DNA from: Stichopus chloronotus | Taxonomy: Eukaryota > Echinodermata > Holothuroidea > Aspidochirotida > Stichopodidae | Direction: 5' to 3' | Assembly: GCA_021234535.1 (NCBI GenBank) | Contig: CM037840.1 | Location: 28,409,520 to 28,473,519 of the forward strand | DNA length: 64,000 nucleotides | Shown: piece after piece, positions 1-12,950 of the stretch | Layout: every line of letters begins with the position of its first letter | How positions within the stretch are numbered: the stretch's first letter is position 1 | Translations under genes and position numbers: made by a program | The notes under the pieces: model-generated | Databases searched by the model: none | What the model was told of the DNA's origin: nothing | What the model saw: only the letters and a program-made list of their open reading frames with translations

Positions 1-1262
1 AGTGTTCAAGAGGATGGTCTACATCATATCTTCTCAACTTACAGTTTAAGCTAGTAAGAATTTCTGGGTCTTTCTTAATTGCTTGTCTTTCATTAAAATT
101 ACATTTCGACATTTTATTGTCTTCTTAAATATGATTACACGTCTCTGTAATTTAAATTATTTATTTTAGGAGATTTTAACTTCCCTAGTATTGAATGTGG
201 TTGTCACACTTTCGCACAACTGGTGTATGTATAAACAATCGTCCATGACAGAGTGAGGAAGAGTGCCACTTTGTTACTTTTCGTCTTTAAACAGATTACC
301 TGTAAAATTTTCCCATAAATTGCTCATTTACCACATATTGTTGCATTACGCATTGAAGTGTGATGTGGTATTCTGCAGTCAACAACGTTATAGATAAACA
401 CTAGGTTTTAATTTTAACTTAACAAAGCTATACTTAGTTTGTTGTGTCCGTCATCGAATGACGTCACGACTGTATACGTCTTGCCTCTTCCTTGGAACAC
501 AAGTGGTCAGAGGTTTGCATCACCATACGTCCCTGAACATGTCATATTTGCAATGAATTTGTAAATAGTGGCATGGAAATTAAAAAAGATACGAGCTCAT
601 TTAAAGTTTTCAAGTAGAGCGTATCGTTTTTTTTTTCCACAGTTGATTCTGCGTGATTGCGTTTGCATGCCTTTCGTAAAAAGGGACCAACAGATGGAAA
701 AAGAGAATAAGACACCAGCCCATTTACGATCATGATGATTGCGTTGAAGGGAATCACTTATTATTGAACAGTAAACAGAGTATTCCACAAACCTAGTACA
801 ATCGATGGCGCCAAAGATCGTCTAATATAACGCGCTGTGGATGGCAATTCAAAAGTACCCCCTCTAAAAACTAAGTTTCATCTCCGCATTGTATTGCAAA
901 AACTCCCAAAGTGGTAATCGTGGCCTGATGTCTCCATATTAATCCTTTTCCACTAATGTCACATCTAGCCATTCGTTATGTCCTGTAAGGTGTGATTAAA
1001 CTTCTTCATAAATCCTTCACCTCATAAATCGTCCCATTTCAGGGGATTACCCCGAGGTGTGCTAGCATTTGAAAGTGCATGAAGGTTCCTGTTGTCAGTT
1101 TTTCGACTGTTGCAAAGTAGGAACCGCTCATATGTGGCCACATTTAAGTGTTGCATTGTGAGGAGGGATTCTGCAGAAACGAATGTTTACAAATCGAAAC
1201 AAACTTTTTTTCACAAATGTTTTGATTCCCTCTTCAAACTTTCTTTTCTTCTGAATTCACAG
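1..1262. other. Intronic or upstream sequence, no exon recognised
   Basis: No TM1-like exon is visible on the + strand, and no gene on the - strand. The octamer TGACGTCA occurs at 459-466. Presumed intron 1 of the first MS4A-like gene. Confidence 0.5.
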
Positions 1263-4200
1263 GTAATGTCTTCCGGTATTTTGGGAATAGTCGCTGGACT
1301 GTCGAGAGAAGAAAAACCGGTAAAGGATTAAATTAATCTGGTTTCAACACCACACCAGTGAATATGATACACCTGCAGAATCATCTTAATGTTGTTTTCA
1401 CCAATGGACCTATATTTAACACTTTACAAAGACAATTGTTCAGCACAAAGGAAGTCAAGGGAGAAGGAGAAGATTGTTGTAGGGTGGGGAAGGGTGGGTA
1501 AGGACATGGGGGAGTCAATAATATTGTGACTGATGGCCACAGCAAGGTCCTTCGTTTTCAATTACTTTTCAACAGTTGTCCAGTTTTCTCGTGACGTCAC
1601 TGCTGGCTGTCATCCTCTCTTTGGTTTTGATCGTAATGGAGAGCTTAGGGCTTTCGTCGGAGATTCAGAATTGCAATTCCGCCACCATCCCTTGTCAAGT
1701 AAGTTTCATCTACTTCTCCTGGAGCAGCTTGATTGGTTAAAATTTTAGCCAACAGTATGCTGAAGCAATTTTAGTGACAAGGAAAACTTGGTCAGGAGTT
1801 TTCTGGGGTGGTGAGGAATTACATGTCGATGTTACGAAAGACAAAGAGTTTGGGTAAGGATATCAAGTGAATATTCTAAATGTATGTAGGCTTAATTTGA
1901 CTGAAGTGACATCTAGAAATCCCTAGAATTAATACGTCACTTTCTTTCATTGTTCACAGCCTGGATGTCTCGTTGGCTCAACCGTTCTGGTCGTACTGGG
2001 ACTTTTCCATTTGTGTTTAGGGGGAGCACTTGCTTTTCTAAGTACAAGAATAACGCGGAAGAATACAAACGCTGATAACATGGTATGTCTACGACGATGG
2101 CGTATTCTCTCTTTCCCTTCTTTACCTCTCGATCCGTGCCATTCTCCCAGCCCCCCCTCATGTTCAGATATCCCTCTACGTTTCTTCAACACCCAGGTAA
2201 CATGCCGACAGCGGTCTCTTATGGTCCCCATATCGACGAACACATGGGGCCCCATATGGTTTTGTACCCAGGATTCATAAAGGGCCCACCCATATGGGTC
2301 AGTCCAGGTAATCCATATGCCCCATATGGGGTAGTTCTGAGGACCAAGTGTGCAATTGTTCCATATGGACACCATCACTATCCCATACGGGTTATATGGT
2401 TATTTTGATGGACCCATATGAGCCCCTTATGAATCGTAGGAGCAAAATCGTATAGGTCCCACATTGGTTCACCTTTATGGGGCCCATGTTAGAATGTTAC
2501 AAGGGATTCGTTTCCCTAATGTTCCTTCTGTTCACTGAGATACATCTAATAGTGTTCCTTGGATGAGGATTATGTCGCTACCATTGTAACCATTGATAAC
2601 AGCAAACTATGAAAATATCACACCAGCAGACATTAAAATGTCTTGTGGATGTGTGTTTCCCATTCGATTACTTTGAAAAGGTACGTTCTGTGTAATTACT
2701 GTTTATTGTTCTGTGTAATTACGGTTTATTGATGTTTACAGCAGGTTATTGTAACGTTGAGCGTTTCATTTTGTGACAGCCACGAATAGAGGTCGCTATA
2801 CATGTTTAAGTTTGCAAATCGTTATCTGAGTGATTCTATTTCTTTTGAAAAAAAAAAGGTCCACCGAGGTTGTTCGTTGTACCGTGGCACCCTCACGGTT
2901 TTACAAAAGCTGGCAAGTGGAAAATATGTTACATCGTTACTAAATATTGAGTTCTCCAGACATTTCGCAGCCGTAATTACATGAACACAGTAGAGATACA
3001 AGAACCATGTTGTGGAAGTATGGCCTAATTAGCTTTGTAAATGTAATTCAGTGGGCATAAATTGACTCTGACGACGAATGGGGCAATTACATAAGTCTAT
3101 TTCAATCCTAACCTCTATCCTAACGGATAATATTCGTAAGATTCGTTTTGGGGAAAATGGAAAAATACTTTTTGACCGGTTTCAAGAAAAGACGATCTTG
3201 CCATTACACTCCTGTTGCAAGGTATGATGAAATGGCAAAACAAAAAGTTGTAATTAAAAAGTATTCTAACCTCCCAGCAATCATTGTTAGTGCACCTAGT
3301 GTAGTGATATTTGAAAGAAGATCCGATAAGTATAGGGAAAAGCTACTGATCGTTTCAATTATAAGGAATTTATCAAGAAATATACCTCTCCGTTATTCAC
3401 ACTACACGATACAGAAGAAGAGCTGGCCCTATTGGCGCTCAAGTGCCTTATATCAGAATTAACCTATGATAAGTTGTGCTATGAACTGTGTATGGTAATG
3501 AACTTGTTCATTGAAATTTTACCGGTAGGTAAAGAGGAATTACATGAGAAAAAAGGAAGGATTCATCTTGTCTTTTTATGTAATTTCAGTCACTTCCGGT
3601 GCTCATCTAACAAAAAGAAATTTTGATTGTGAGTTGAAGAATAAACAGGAGAATAATGGAGATATGAGGTGGGAGGTGAGGTCCATCGGGCAAATCTTTA
3701 TTTTTTTTCAGAATTTGTTTTAAATTTCACTGACGCAGATCATGCCGTTATGGGCAATACCCTCTTCGTCCGGTTACTACAGAGATTTCTACCTTAGTAA
3801 CCAGCCTACGTCAACGATCCAAGAAAAACGAGGCACCCATCCTGGATTACCCGCCATTCAAGAACACGATCAAGGTATGTTGTAGACTTAGTCAAGTCGT
3901 TTAAATAGTCTTGCTAGTATTTCATGGCAGGGACTTATCGCACACCTAAGAAGGTGACCTTGGACAAGTGTAAGAACACGATAAATGTATGTCGTAGACT
4001 ATAGGCAAGTCGTTTTAAATAGTTTTGCTAGTATTTGATCGGATTTATCGCACACCTAAGAAGGTAAACTAGGGCAACTGTTGAACTCTATAGTTAATTG
4101 GTTATTATATGAGTTAGACTTGAAGAGCAGCTGTATCTGCATGATGATAAAGTAATTCATTAAAAATTGATTAAACTATTTTGTTTTGTTCTAGGTTTGA

Positions 4201-4487
4201 TAGTCACTGCCCGAATTTGAGAGAATGTATTGAGCCATGAACATGCATGAACTTAGAAGTATTAAATGGTAGCAAACCAGTATGTAACAACTTCACTAAA
4301 TCTTCCTCAGACAACGAAATGATAATTACTTGAACGAGGGAAGGTTGGGGGATAGGTGTTTGTGTCTGTATGGGCCATTTCGTAACAACTTTTTTTTTTC
4401 CTGTTCGCTTCAGATGTGGAACTTCAAGACGAGTCCACTACATCGCAGGGGCGACAGACGACCGATGACAAATTCGTATTCCCATAG
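1263..4487 (+). CDS. MS4A/CD20-like four-transmembrane protein, 5'-partial (exons 2-6)
   Basis: Exons read by splice sites and by matching the paralogue at 12950-18009: 1263-1319 (57 bp), 1576-1698 (123 bp), 1960-2082 (123 bp), 3739-3874 (136 bp), 4414-4487 (74 bp, stop TAG). All introns are GT...AG and the phases join, giving the last 170 residues. The first exon gives the TM2 stretch (SSGILGIVAGLSREEKP), the second TM3 followed by a short loop with two cysteines (NCNSATIPC), the third TM4 (CLVGSTVLVVLGLFHLCLGG); the last two give a polar cytosolic tail ending DDKFVFP. The exon for the N-terminus and TM1 is not found in bases 1-1262 and probably lies upstream of the window. MS4A proteins are four-span membrane proteins that act as receptor or channel partners; the role here is unknown. 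Family assignment rests on topology and the GL..IAG-type TM1-TM2 pattern. An AATAAA at 4721-4726 is a candidate polyadenylation signal. Confidence 0.72.
2196..2480. repeat. CATATGG-rich degenerate repeat in an intron
   Basis: The palindromic core CATATG with flanking G/C tracts recurs (near 2253, 2290, 2311, 2322, 2361, 2415), mixed with GGGCCC blocks. The ORFs crossing it owe their length to the repeat and are not credible genes. Confidence 0.5.
3860..4067 (+). repeat. Tandem duplication of about 100 bp covering a splice donor
   Basis: Two similar segments, 3860-3957 and 3972-4067, share AAGAACACGAT, then TAGACT, AAGTCGTTT, GCTAGTATTT and CGCACACCTAAGAAGGT. The first contains the end of a coding exon and its donor at 3875 (CAAG/GTATGT); the second has AAATGTATGT at the same place, so a GTATGT survives but the exon edge is changed. 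Coding use of the first donor is supported by phase with the last exon. Confidence 0.8.
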
Positions 4488-7108
4488 AGCAATGAAACAG
4501 TCCACCATGTTGATATCTAATGAAACTTATGAATCTTATTACCTTAAACTTTCATCCGTATGTTGACATGTTATATCGTAAGCAATGCTCCGCAACCACG
4601 AATAATGCCAAAATGACTTTATTACCCAAACGCTTACGAGGAACGCAGCTACAAATGCATAATTCCACATTTTCTTATAATTAAATAGCAGTGCCAGTAA
4701 AAACATTTATTGGCAATGCGAATAAAGAAAAGGGGGACCTATGAAGGATATGTATCGAGAATTTCTCTACTAATGTACTCTCACCTCCTTCCGTCCACCC
4801 TACACACACACCCGATGGTGTTCCGATTGTCATGCATTTATGATGTCTCCGTACAACGGAGTAAGCCTTAGATATCACTGTGCAGGTTGCACACAAAGTG
4901 ACAAGATACCTTACAAAATCAAGAAAAAAAGAGAGAAAAATACTCCCCCTCTTTCCTCAATACTAATGGTGATTTTAAAATTGTATGTCCGTTAAAAATT
5001 ATATTCCCCAGTTACGTCACTCTTAGGTGGTCACTGTAAGACTGGGAACCAATTTAAGCAAATTCACTCAAAATTGCACTGTGACGTAATGACTGGCATG
5101 AGTGAGAATTATGAAGATGTTGAAATGACGAGATATTCGTTAAAAAAAACGATGTAACGAAGTAAATTATATGAAGGATTAGGTCTTTAACATTTCATTA
5201 TATTGAAGTTGATGCTTGCGTTATCATTGGCTCTTTAGGATATTGACCTGCCGAGATAACGATACATCAATAAGACTCTTAAAGATGTCGACAGTGAGGT
5301 AAAATGAAGCTGACAATCACGAGCTGACGAGGCAACGTATGTCCTCAAGTCTGATTCTTTGCATATCGACTTGACGAGGCATCTCATTTAAATAATTCGA
5401 CCTCTCCAAGTAGTTAAGTAAGTATATTGTAAAATGAATTAGTTTTAAAAGTAGAATTTATGAAGAAAGATATATTCAGAAAAAAATATACAACTCTATT
5501 AATACTTTTACAGGTGACTAGGTAAAGCCAATCAGTATTGACGGCAGTACAGTGTTTGACTGGACTTTTTTCCCTGTGATTTGGCACTTCATAAAGGATT
5601 ATAACAGCAGTGGTATGTTGTTTTTCTTTTCGCATTTCCGTCCGGGAGATTAAACGGTTCCGAAAGGTGTTACAAACTCAGGGAAAGAAACTTTGAATAA
5701 ACTGAAATGATGCATACTTTCCGTATCTGAAACGGAGTATTCATCTATAAACACTGGTCTATCTTTTCCGAGAACTTGGTGCAAAAATAAATTTTGAGTT
5801 GTCCGCAGACTAAGTAGAATCGGTTTATCTCAATGTATCCAAGTACCATGCATTTAACGGGTAATCAGCACAGAGGAAGGAGAAAGGGTACAGTTCTCAG
5901 AGTAATTTAGACAAAGTAGCCTCTGTTTACTCTAAGCATCACTCCCCTCTTGCTTCAATGATTATGATAAAAATTACGATAATTTGACAACAACACTTTC
6001 TTATTATAGAGCGTATTACAATATGCATCAATATCACAATGAGCTTCACAAACTTTTAAGATGTAAATACCTGATACATTATTAAGAACAGGTAAAGACA
6101 AAGAAACAAATAAACAATTAAAAAGGACCATCACAATAGATTCTAAAGTTAACAAAATTCTCTTTATAAAATCGTCTCCAGTCATGACAGATTTAAAGTT
6201 ATTTGTTGACCTTATTTCAGACGGACCATCGTCCGATGACGTAGGGGCACTGCACAAGCGCTCTGTTACCTTTATTATGGAAAAAAAAAACACGTAACGT
6301 ATGTAAGAAAAATATGTATATTTTGCAAATAATTAAATCTCATATCCTTTCAGGTCGAGACTCATTTGACCAGGATCCCGGTTGTCGAATATCGACTGTC
6401 AAAGACCACTCTCCAGTGTTTTTATTAAGTTTTGCATGTTTTTGTTTGTCTTTTGATGGAGAACAGAGGTAAAATGTTAAACGTCACAGGCAAGGGAATG
6501 GGAATTGCTCGGAAAATTCTTTGAGAGGAAGTAAACTGTCGAAATTTATTTGATCATTTCTGCTTACCCAAGCAAGAAGTGCAAAATGTAAAGTATCCGT
6601 GACACTGCATTTATTTCAGAAGACTGATAGGTGACTGATAAGGAGTTAAAAGTTCATTTTACACGAGTCCCTCATAAACATAAAAAAATGAAAGTAAAAA
6701 AAAAAATAAACAAACATGGAGTCAGATTACTGACAAAAAGGAACGCCGTTAGGAAGTCAAAAAAAAAAAAAAAATGGACAGTCACACTAGAACGAGGAAA
6801 AAAACGATCAAGTTACCATGACTCAATTCCTTTTAAAGGGGACGTATGTCGTCATGAAAATGCCAATATTCTAAACATGGCCACAAAATGCCAGGTGCAT
6901 TCCTTCTTGTTCTGCCATTAGGTACATTTTCTTTTGTTATGCTAATGCCCTTCAGTTTCTTTTTTTTTTTTCTTTTCGTAAATTCTTCCAGAAATCTGAT
7001 GTACTCATCCGATTGATTGATTGATTGATGTTGTGTATGCAGCACAGTTGCAGCACCAGTTGACCAATACAGGATTAAGTGACAGCGGCCATGGAACTTA
7101 TATGCAAA
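4488..7108. other. Intergenic, no gene recognised
   Basis: AT-rich sequence with A/T homopolymers (for example near 6760 and 6960). A 112-codon minus ORF at 5955-6293 has one hydrophobic stretch but no family features or splice context. Nothing else seen. Confidence 0.5.
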
Positions 7109-7365
7109 TTAAAGGCTGTATTGCATCACCCTAAGCTATATTTTTACCTCCTTGAAAGGAAAATTCTCAACTGGTTCTAAGTTACAGTACTCTTAGATTG
7201 CCAGCAAATTCGAAAGATGCAGAGCAGCTGGTATTACACAGCGTACACAGGGATCCATTGTTTTGATTACGCATGTGGAGGAATGTAAGACAGGCTGAGG
7301 GAGGGACTAGAGGTAGGTAGTTGGGAGAATTGGAACTGTCTGGGGTGATGCATTACAGCCTTTAA
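7109..7365. mobile_element. MITE-like element, family B, copy 1
   Basis: About 257 bp bounded by inverted ends: TTAAAGGCTGTATTGCATCA at the left and the complementary TGATGCATTACAGCCTTTAA at the right. It has no coding capacity. A second copy lies at 55012-55261 with shared interior blocks such as CTCAACTGGTTCTAAG and GATCCATTGTTTTGAT. TTAA at both ends could be a piggyBac-type target duplication or simply part of the inverted repeat. Confidence 0.75.
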
Positions 7366-10147
7366 AGAAAAAAATTCTACTACGTGAAAAATTAACAGTG
7401 TACCTATTTAGTCACATGAAACAGGTAAAAAGAAAAGAAAAGAAAAATATGTCTCGATGACCTTTTCTCATAAGTTCAGAAGTGATGAGATATCATGTTA
7501 GGTGTGCAAAATTCTTCCAGCTTATGTCATTGGACATACAATATGTATGGTTTCACTTTTTTTTTTTCTCAGAAGTGAGAGTTGTTAACTGCGTTACCTA
7601 AAGATAATACACATAAATTGTTTGTGCAGTGTTTCGTTACATAAGTCATAGACTTAGATCCTGGAAACGTAATGGCACGAAAAGTAAAATGACCTTTGCC
7701 AGAAACGATACTTTAAATATTTCATTTTATTTTGTATTACTGTGTGCACCTATTTTCGATTAAGGAATTTCTGTAATGATATATTGTTTAGTTCAAGTCT
7801 GTATCGGACGACAGTAAAACGAGTTTTGGCGGGGTTTACTTACGTGGAGATTTTGAAGTAAATAAAGTCTTTCCCATTGTTTTCTTGCAAATGATACGTT
7901 ATATAGTGTAACGGATGTGGGAAAGGTAAGGTAAGTGTTTTACAAGCAAGGGGTGTACATTAAACAATGTTGCTTTGCCCGAGTGTCTCACTGGATTCGA
8001 GAATTTAAGGGAGATATGGGAGCGATTGCATGATTTAGCGAAAAATTTTTTATAATTAGTGTCTCCAAAACTTTAAGACTCAAAAAATAAAAATTAAACG
8101 ACCCAGCGATATGGGAGAAATTTGAAAAAGCTGTCTGAAGTTCCTTGAAATGAAGCACAAAAAAGAAAGAAAAGGAAACAGATTATCGCAAAATCGAGAA
8201 TGCCTACAACTGCCTGATTTGTTGCTATTTTTTGGAAATGTGACGTAAGTTACCCCTTCCAGGATTTTATGATCTACATATATAGCTAGGATGTGAATGT
8301 CTCTAGTCCCTCATGCTGGTACTTTGTCAGTGTCTCGGTCGTTAACCGAGACACTATGATAACGAGGTCTCTTAAAACCTTGTGGGAGTTTTCCCAATGC
8401 GGAAAGCTACGGTATACACGTGGTCCAGGACTTTGACGCATCGGCCATTCACGGTACTTTAAATTGTATAAGCTCATTCATAATACTGATCCAAACCTGA
8501 TCGTCAGTTTCCTTGATTTACGGAAATTACGCCACTCGCACTGAAATTAAAGCATTAAAAGAAAAATAAAATTCTTTGATTTCCTTGCATTTTAAGCAGA
8601 TGTGGGACTTTGTAGTGCATTCCTCTTTTCTTTTATTTATGAATGTTACTTCACACCTTTATTGTCTGTTTCATTTTAAGCCACACATTCCGAAGTACTG
8701 TACCTCTCACCTGTTCGTGGTTGAACTTTGACCTAAAATGTTGCCTCACCGTCAAGCCCCACTCAAGCGCCTGTTTTTTTCTTTTTGGTTACAGGATATA
8801 GCCTACCGTATTATACATGCACATGTAAGCCTAATGATACATACACTGTACTTTGTGTCCTATGCCGCACTCCACTGCATTGTGCTCTGTGTCTGGTGCA
8901 GTCAGTTGATTTATATTGCGCGACGGATTTGCAAATGAATTCTTCCCTTTCCCTCTATCGAAACCTACTTTACAAAACGACTTTGCCCATCTACCCATGC
9001 CCATCCACCCACCCAAGAAGAAAAGGAAGAAAAAAATATGTAAAAGGATATCTTTTATATAAAAGGATTTCTTTACCATAGCAACAGCTCAGGGACAAAA
9101 CGGTTAACGAAGACTACACGTGCAGAAAGCAGATCGCATAAAATTCTGCTCTCATTAAGTCGTGTGTGTATATTAATAATATCTTTGGTCAACGGCATGA
9201 TTTATGCCAATATTTGTTTCCATGAAGACTGGTTTATATGAAAGCAAAATTCAGACGATGCGATGGTGATGTAGCATGAAGCCTTCATTTGAAAAAAAAA
9301 AAGAAGAAAAACGTAGCAATTTTTTTTTTTATATCAGAACACCTCCAGAAAACAAAACCTGATTAATTGACCGAATTGGTCAATTATTTACAGAACCGGA
9401 ACCTCTATGCATCCATGGCAAATATCAATTTCAAGCATACGACGCAAGTGAACGCTGTTATGTAACAGCTTAGCTATATACTCATTGTTTTGATTGCATC
9501 TAATTACTTTGGATAACCCTTACTTCCTCTTTCTTATGAAGCAAAGAAAACATGCCTGGATGATAAGGAGGGTAAGGAGGAACCCTGCAACTCAAAAAAG
9601 CTATACGAACTGAACAATATTTAAATATGTTGATATAACTTTATGTTAAACAGTTAAGCTACAAAAAAAAAAAAATCTTCAGATGTTTAATTTTTACAAT
9701 CTCCATTTTGGCAAAGAACACTTTCCATCTAAATGTACCTCCAGAGAGCAAACTATAGTTCCACTTACTGATCCATCCACTCCAGCTGTGATTTTTTTTC
9801 GTACACCCCACTCTATTTTGTTCCACACTGGAAACAAAAATATGTCATGTCGAGGGGTGAGGGGGGGGTTGGATCTTTAGTTCAGGTTATCATGTACGCT
9901 TCACTCTATATATACAACGTATAGGCCTATATAGCTGCAAAGGGACTCGAACATACAGATTAGAACAGTGAATACTTTACTAGAAACAACGCTTTACCAA
10001 CTCCATATGCCGAAGTGCGAATAAATAGATACGAAATTATCCGGATTCATGGAGATGGCCTTCCTTCACCCTGGTCCAAGAAAACCGTCTATTTGTGCTT
10101 TTGAGTGGTCTCTTTACGCAGACCGAGGTGACGTATCTGTGGTCACC
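7366..10147. other. Intergenic, no gene recognised
   Basis: No convincing coding sequence on either strand. A short perfect hairpin (11-bp stem, 5-base loop) sits at 8329-8355 and a smaller one at 9364-9386. Otherwise unremarkable AT-rich DNA. Confidence 0.5.
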
Positions 10148-10408
10148 CCGTGGGGGGGGGGGGATTGCATCCTTCCTGAAGTTAGGGATGAGGCCCAAAT
10201 GGAGCTTAGTTGTCACTTAAATGGTAGCTAAAATCATGCAGAGGCTATCAGAGCGAAGGGCTACCATCAGTTGGTCCGGAGAGGCCAGAAAATTTTTCGA
10301 TAAAAATACACCCTAGATCGTCGGGAAATCGCTTCCCCTCCAGGAAAAAAAACCCGCTGAAAAGGAAGGAGTGGTCCCTCGGCCCCCCCCCCCGTCACGC
10401 CGCCACTG
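10148..10408. mobile_element. Decayed hAT-like nonautonomous element
   Basis: The segment is flanked by the 8-bp direct repeat TGGTCACC (10140-10147 and 10409-10416). Its right end reads CGTCACGCCGCCACTG after a C run, which resembles the right end of the larger element at 56351-57061. The matching left terminal repeat is degraded to CCGTGGGGG. The G-run/C-run ends and 8-bp duplication suggest the hAT superfamily. Confidence 0.55.
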
Positions 10409-10416
10409 TGGTCACC

Positions 10417-12949
10417 TGTCTGGACAGGGATTGGGGAACGTGTTTGATGGGATGTCATACACCAACATCACTGACCCCTCCATATGTTCGTGTGATTTAT
10501 GGGATGTTCGCCTTTACAATTTTAATATCGGAGCTCCTTTTTTTCTCCTCTTCGTTCTCACGCTAATATCTTCTTTATAAGTTAGAGATACTGCAACGTT
10601 TAACAAATTAAGTTACGGTCAAGAAAGATTTTCAATTGTCTCGTACAAAAAGATATGTAACATCAGCAAATAAGTGAAAAGTCTTTGATCCTCCATTGAG
10701 ATATGGCTTTCGTCAATTAAAATAAAACAGCTTTCCCCCTTTAAAAGACGGTTGGGTATGTTTGAATATAGGGCTTTCCAAGTACACTAAGCTTTCACGG
10801 TAAACCGGTCACATACAACTGAAACCGGTAATAGCTTGTTTCGATTCGACTTGATTATCTCAGACACATCGTTGAATCTAACAAAAAAAAATCGTTAATG
10901 CCGCAAAAAATAATCTTTAAATATCAAAGGCAATAGTGAAATAATGAAAGTAATCGTGGAAATAATCAGGGAAAAATTAATGGAAATATTAGCTGAAATT
11001 GAAGATCAATAGAATGACTGAAAAAAAAACCCTACAACATGCTGCTGAGAATTTTCTAGCAAAATCGAAACTGCAGCACCGGGTACAACATCATACATTT
11101 GCCGATGGTTTGTGATACCCATCAGGAAGTTCAACTTACAAGCAGCGTGAAGGAAAAGCCGAAGTACGATTGGTATAGACGTTTCCATTGTACCGCTTAT
11201 CTTTCTCTTAATACCGTGAAAGTTTGATTGGACAGTGTTCCTCATAGAAATGACCTATCGGCTTGGATTCTGCACTGTAACACCAAAGAAAACAAAACAA
11301 CAACAACAACAACAACAAAGAAACAAAAAGAAAAAAACAAAGGAACAAAATAACAAAACAGAAAACTCTTTCGTGAAGAGGAAACTTTAATTTTTTTTGG
11401 TTTGTTTTTTGTTTTTGGCTGGTTATTCAGCTCCTTTGCAATTTGAGTTGTGGCTACAAACAGTTGCTTATATCATCGTACCCAATTTGATCACCCGACT
11501 CAGCCGACCTATACCAACTTAGTCACATCACACTAACGTACGTATAGGTTTCGTATGTGTTTTGCCAACTGTCAGTCATTCTTTTGTAATTAAACTATAT
11601 ATGCAGGAGAGCCAAGCTTTTGTATGCGAGTTTATATACAAATGGTCATATCAACAATAACATACACGATTTGAGTGTCCATTTTTGATAGTATTATGTA
11701 TTCTTTGACTTGACTAACACTGCACGGATTTGAAAGTTTTCTCGTACCGTATACCTGTCAGGTGTTTTCCATACACTATTTGGCATCAATTATTACTATC
11801 CCATTTTGCATCTTTCTGGAAATATAAAGGCAAACAATACGTTAAAGATTGACAGTCAACAAATGAGTTTTGGTAGCTAGGGTAAAGTCTAATTGGTTAA
11901 TAAATATAACAGAAGCAAGGCATGGCGTCCACTCTTGCAATCTCCATGGTAACGTTACAATGACCTCCTCTGTATTACTGAGTACACACCGTTCAAATTC
12001 CATCCGATAGTACATTGGTATGAACCAGCATAGATTGACGAGCGCGTAACTAAAGTATTATAATACTTCTGTCCTCTGCAATTTTCATGTGTCCAATTTT
12101 CATCTCAGAAGAGGACAGTCGATGGTCTGTCCTGAAGGAAAGAAAAGCTTCTCATTTTGTTACGATCTTGGGAGCGAGTTTCCGTTCGTTTAAATCTTTC
12201 CTCAGCGGAGTATCATAACTTGTGTGATATCAACTGACTCCTGAAATCTGAAGAAGTGATACGAATTTTCGTAATTTGGAAAATAAACACCTGCGAACAG
12301 TCGCTACCCCGGTTATTCAAAATGGAACGTCCAATTGTAGTTTTCATTCAACAACGGAGATCCTTCATGCGATACCTCTTAATGTAAAAAAAAAAAAATT
12401 ATTGAAGACAGAAATGATAAATGCTCCTTCAAGAAGTAAAGACCTGTAATTGTTGCTTTCCGGACCATCATGGCAAGACATTCTCGACGTCGACTGGCTG
12501 TCATTAATATCGTCCTTCAAAGCTACGTCACAGTTACGTCATTTGCGGTCTGACCATATTGATGGAGATTATTCAAAGTGGGATAGTCTCAAAATATTCC
12601 TGCACGTGCTTGTATCATAAAACAGTTCTGAAGGCGACAAAAAATCAGCAAAGTCAATTGCACAGTTGTTACACCTTGCTTTGCGTTGCGTCTCTGTACT
12701 TCTGCATGAGTAACAATTGAATTTTCGATGACATACACAAACTCAAATTAACATCGACCAAGTATTGGACAACATGGACTGTACGTTGGAAACATGAACC
12801 ACGTGACTGCTGTAAACATGGATCGCGTGTTTCATAGACACACTTTTGCCTTTTCTTTTCAAGTATATATTCGTTTCATGTAATTAATTCACATTGCGGT
12901 CATTTTCGGATCGATTTAGCAGTCTTTTGTCATAAATCTTGGTGACGTC
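10417..12949. other. Intergenic, upstream of the second MS4A-like gene
   Basis: Contains a (CAA)n microsatellite around 11297-11320 and no recognised gene. No TATA box at a convincing distance was identified for the gene starting at 12950. Confidence 0.45.
11297..11320. repeat. (CAA)n microsatellite
   Basis: Run of CAACAACAA within an A-rich stretch. Confidence 0.85.
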
Positions 12950-12950
12950 A
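12943..12950. promoter_or_regulatory. Perfect CRE octamer overlapping the start codon
   Basis: TGACGTCA, the palindromic CREB/ATF site, ends on the first base of the ATG at 12950. CREs normally act upstream of transcription starts, so its placement in the transcribed region may be chance. Confidence 0.3.

Noticed and set aside
1947..2408. ORFs of 107-143 codons on both strands around 2 kb
   Set aside because: They overlap the real fourth-span exon (1960-2082) in other frames and then run into the CATATGG repeat.
3148..3462. ORF of 104 codons inside an intron of the first MS4A-like gene
   Set aside because: No homology recognised and no agreement with the paralogue, which has no exon at this place.
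5955..6293. Minus ORF of 112 codons with a hydrophobic stretch
   Set aside because: AT-rich, ends in homopolymers, no motif or splice context; length is compatible with chance.
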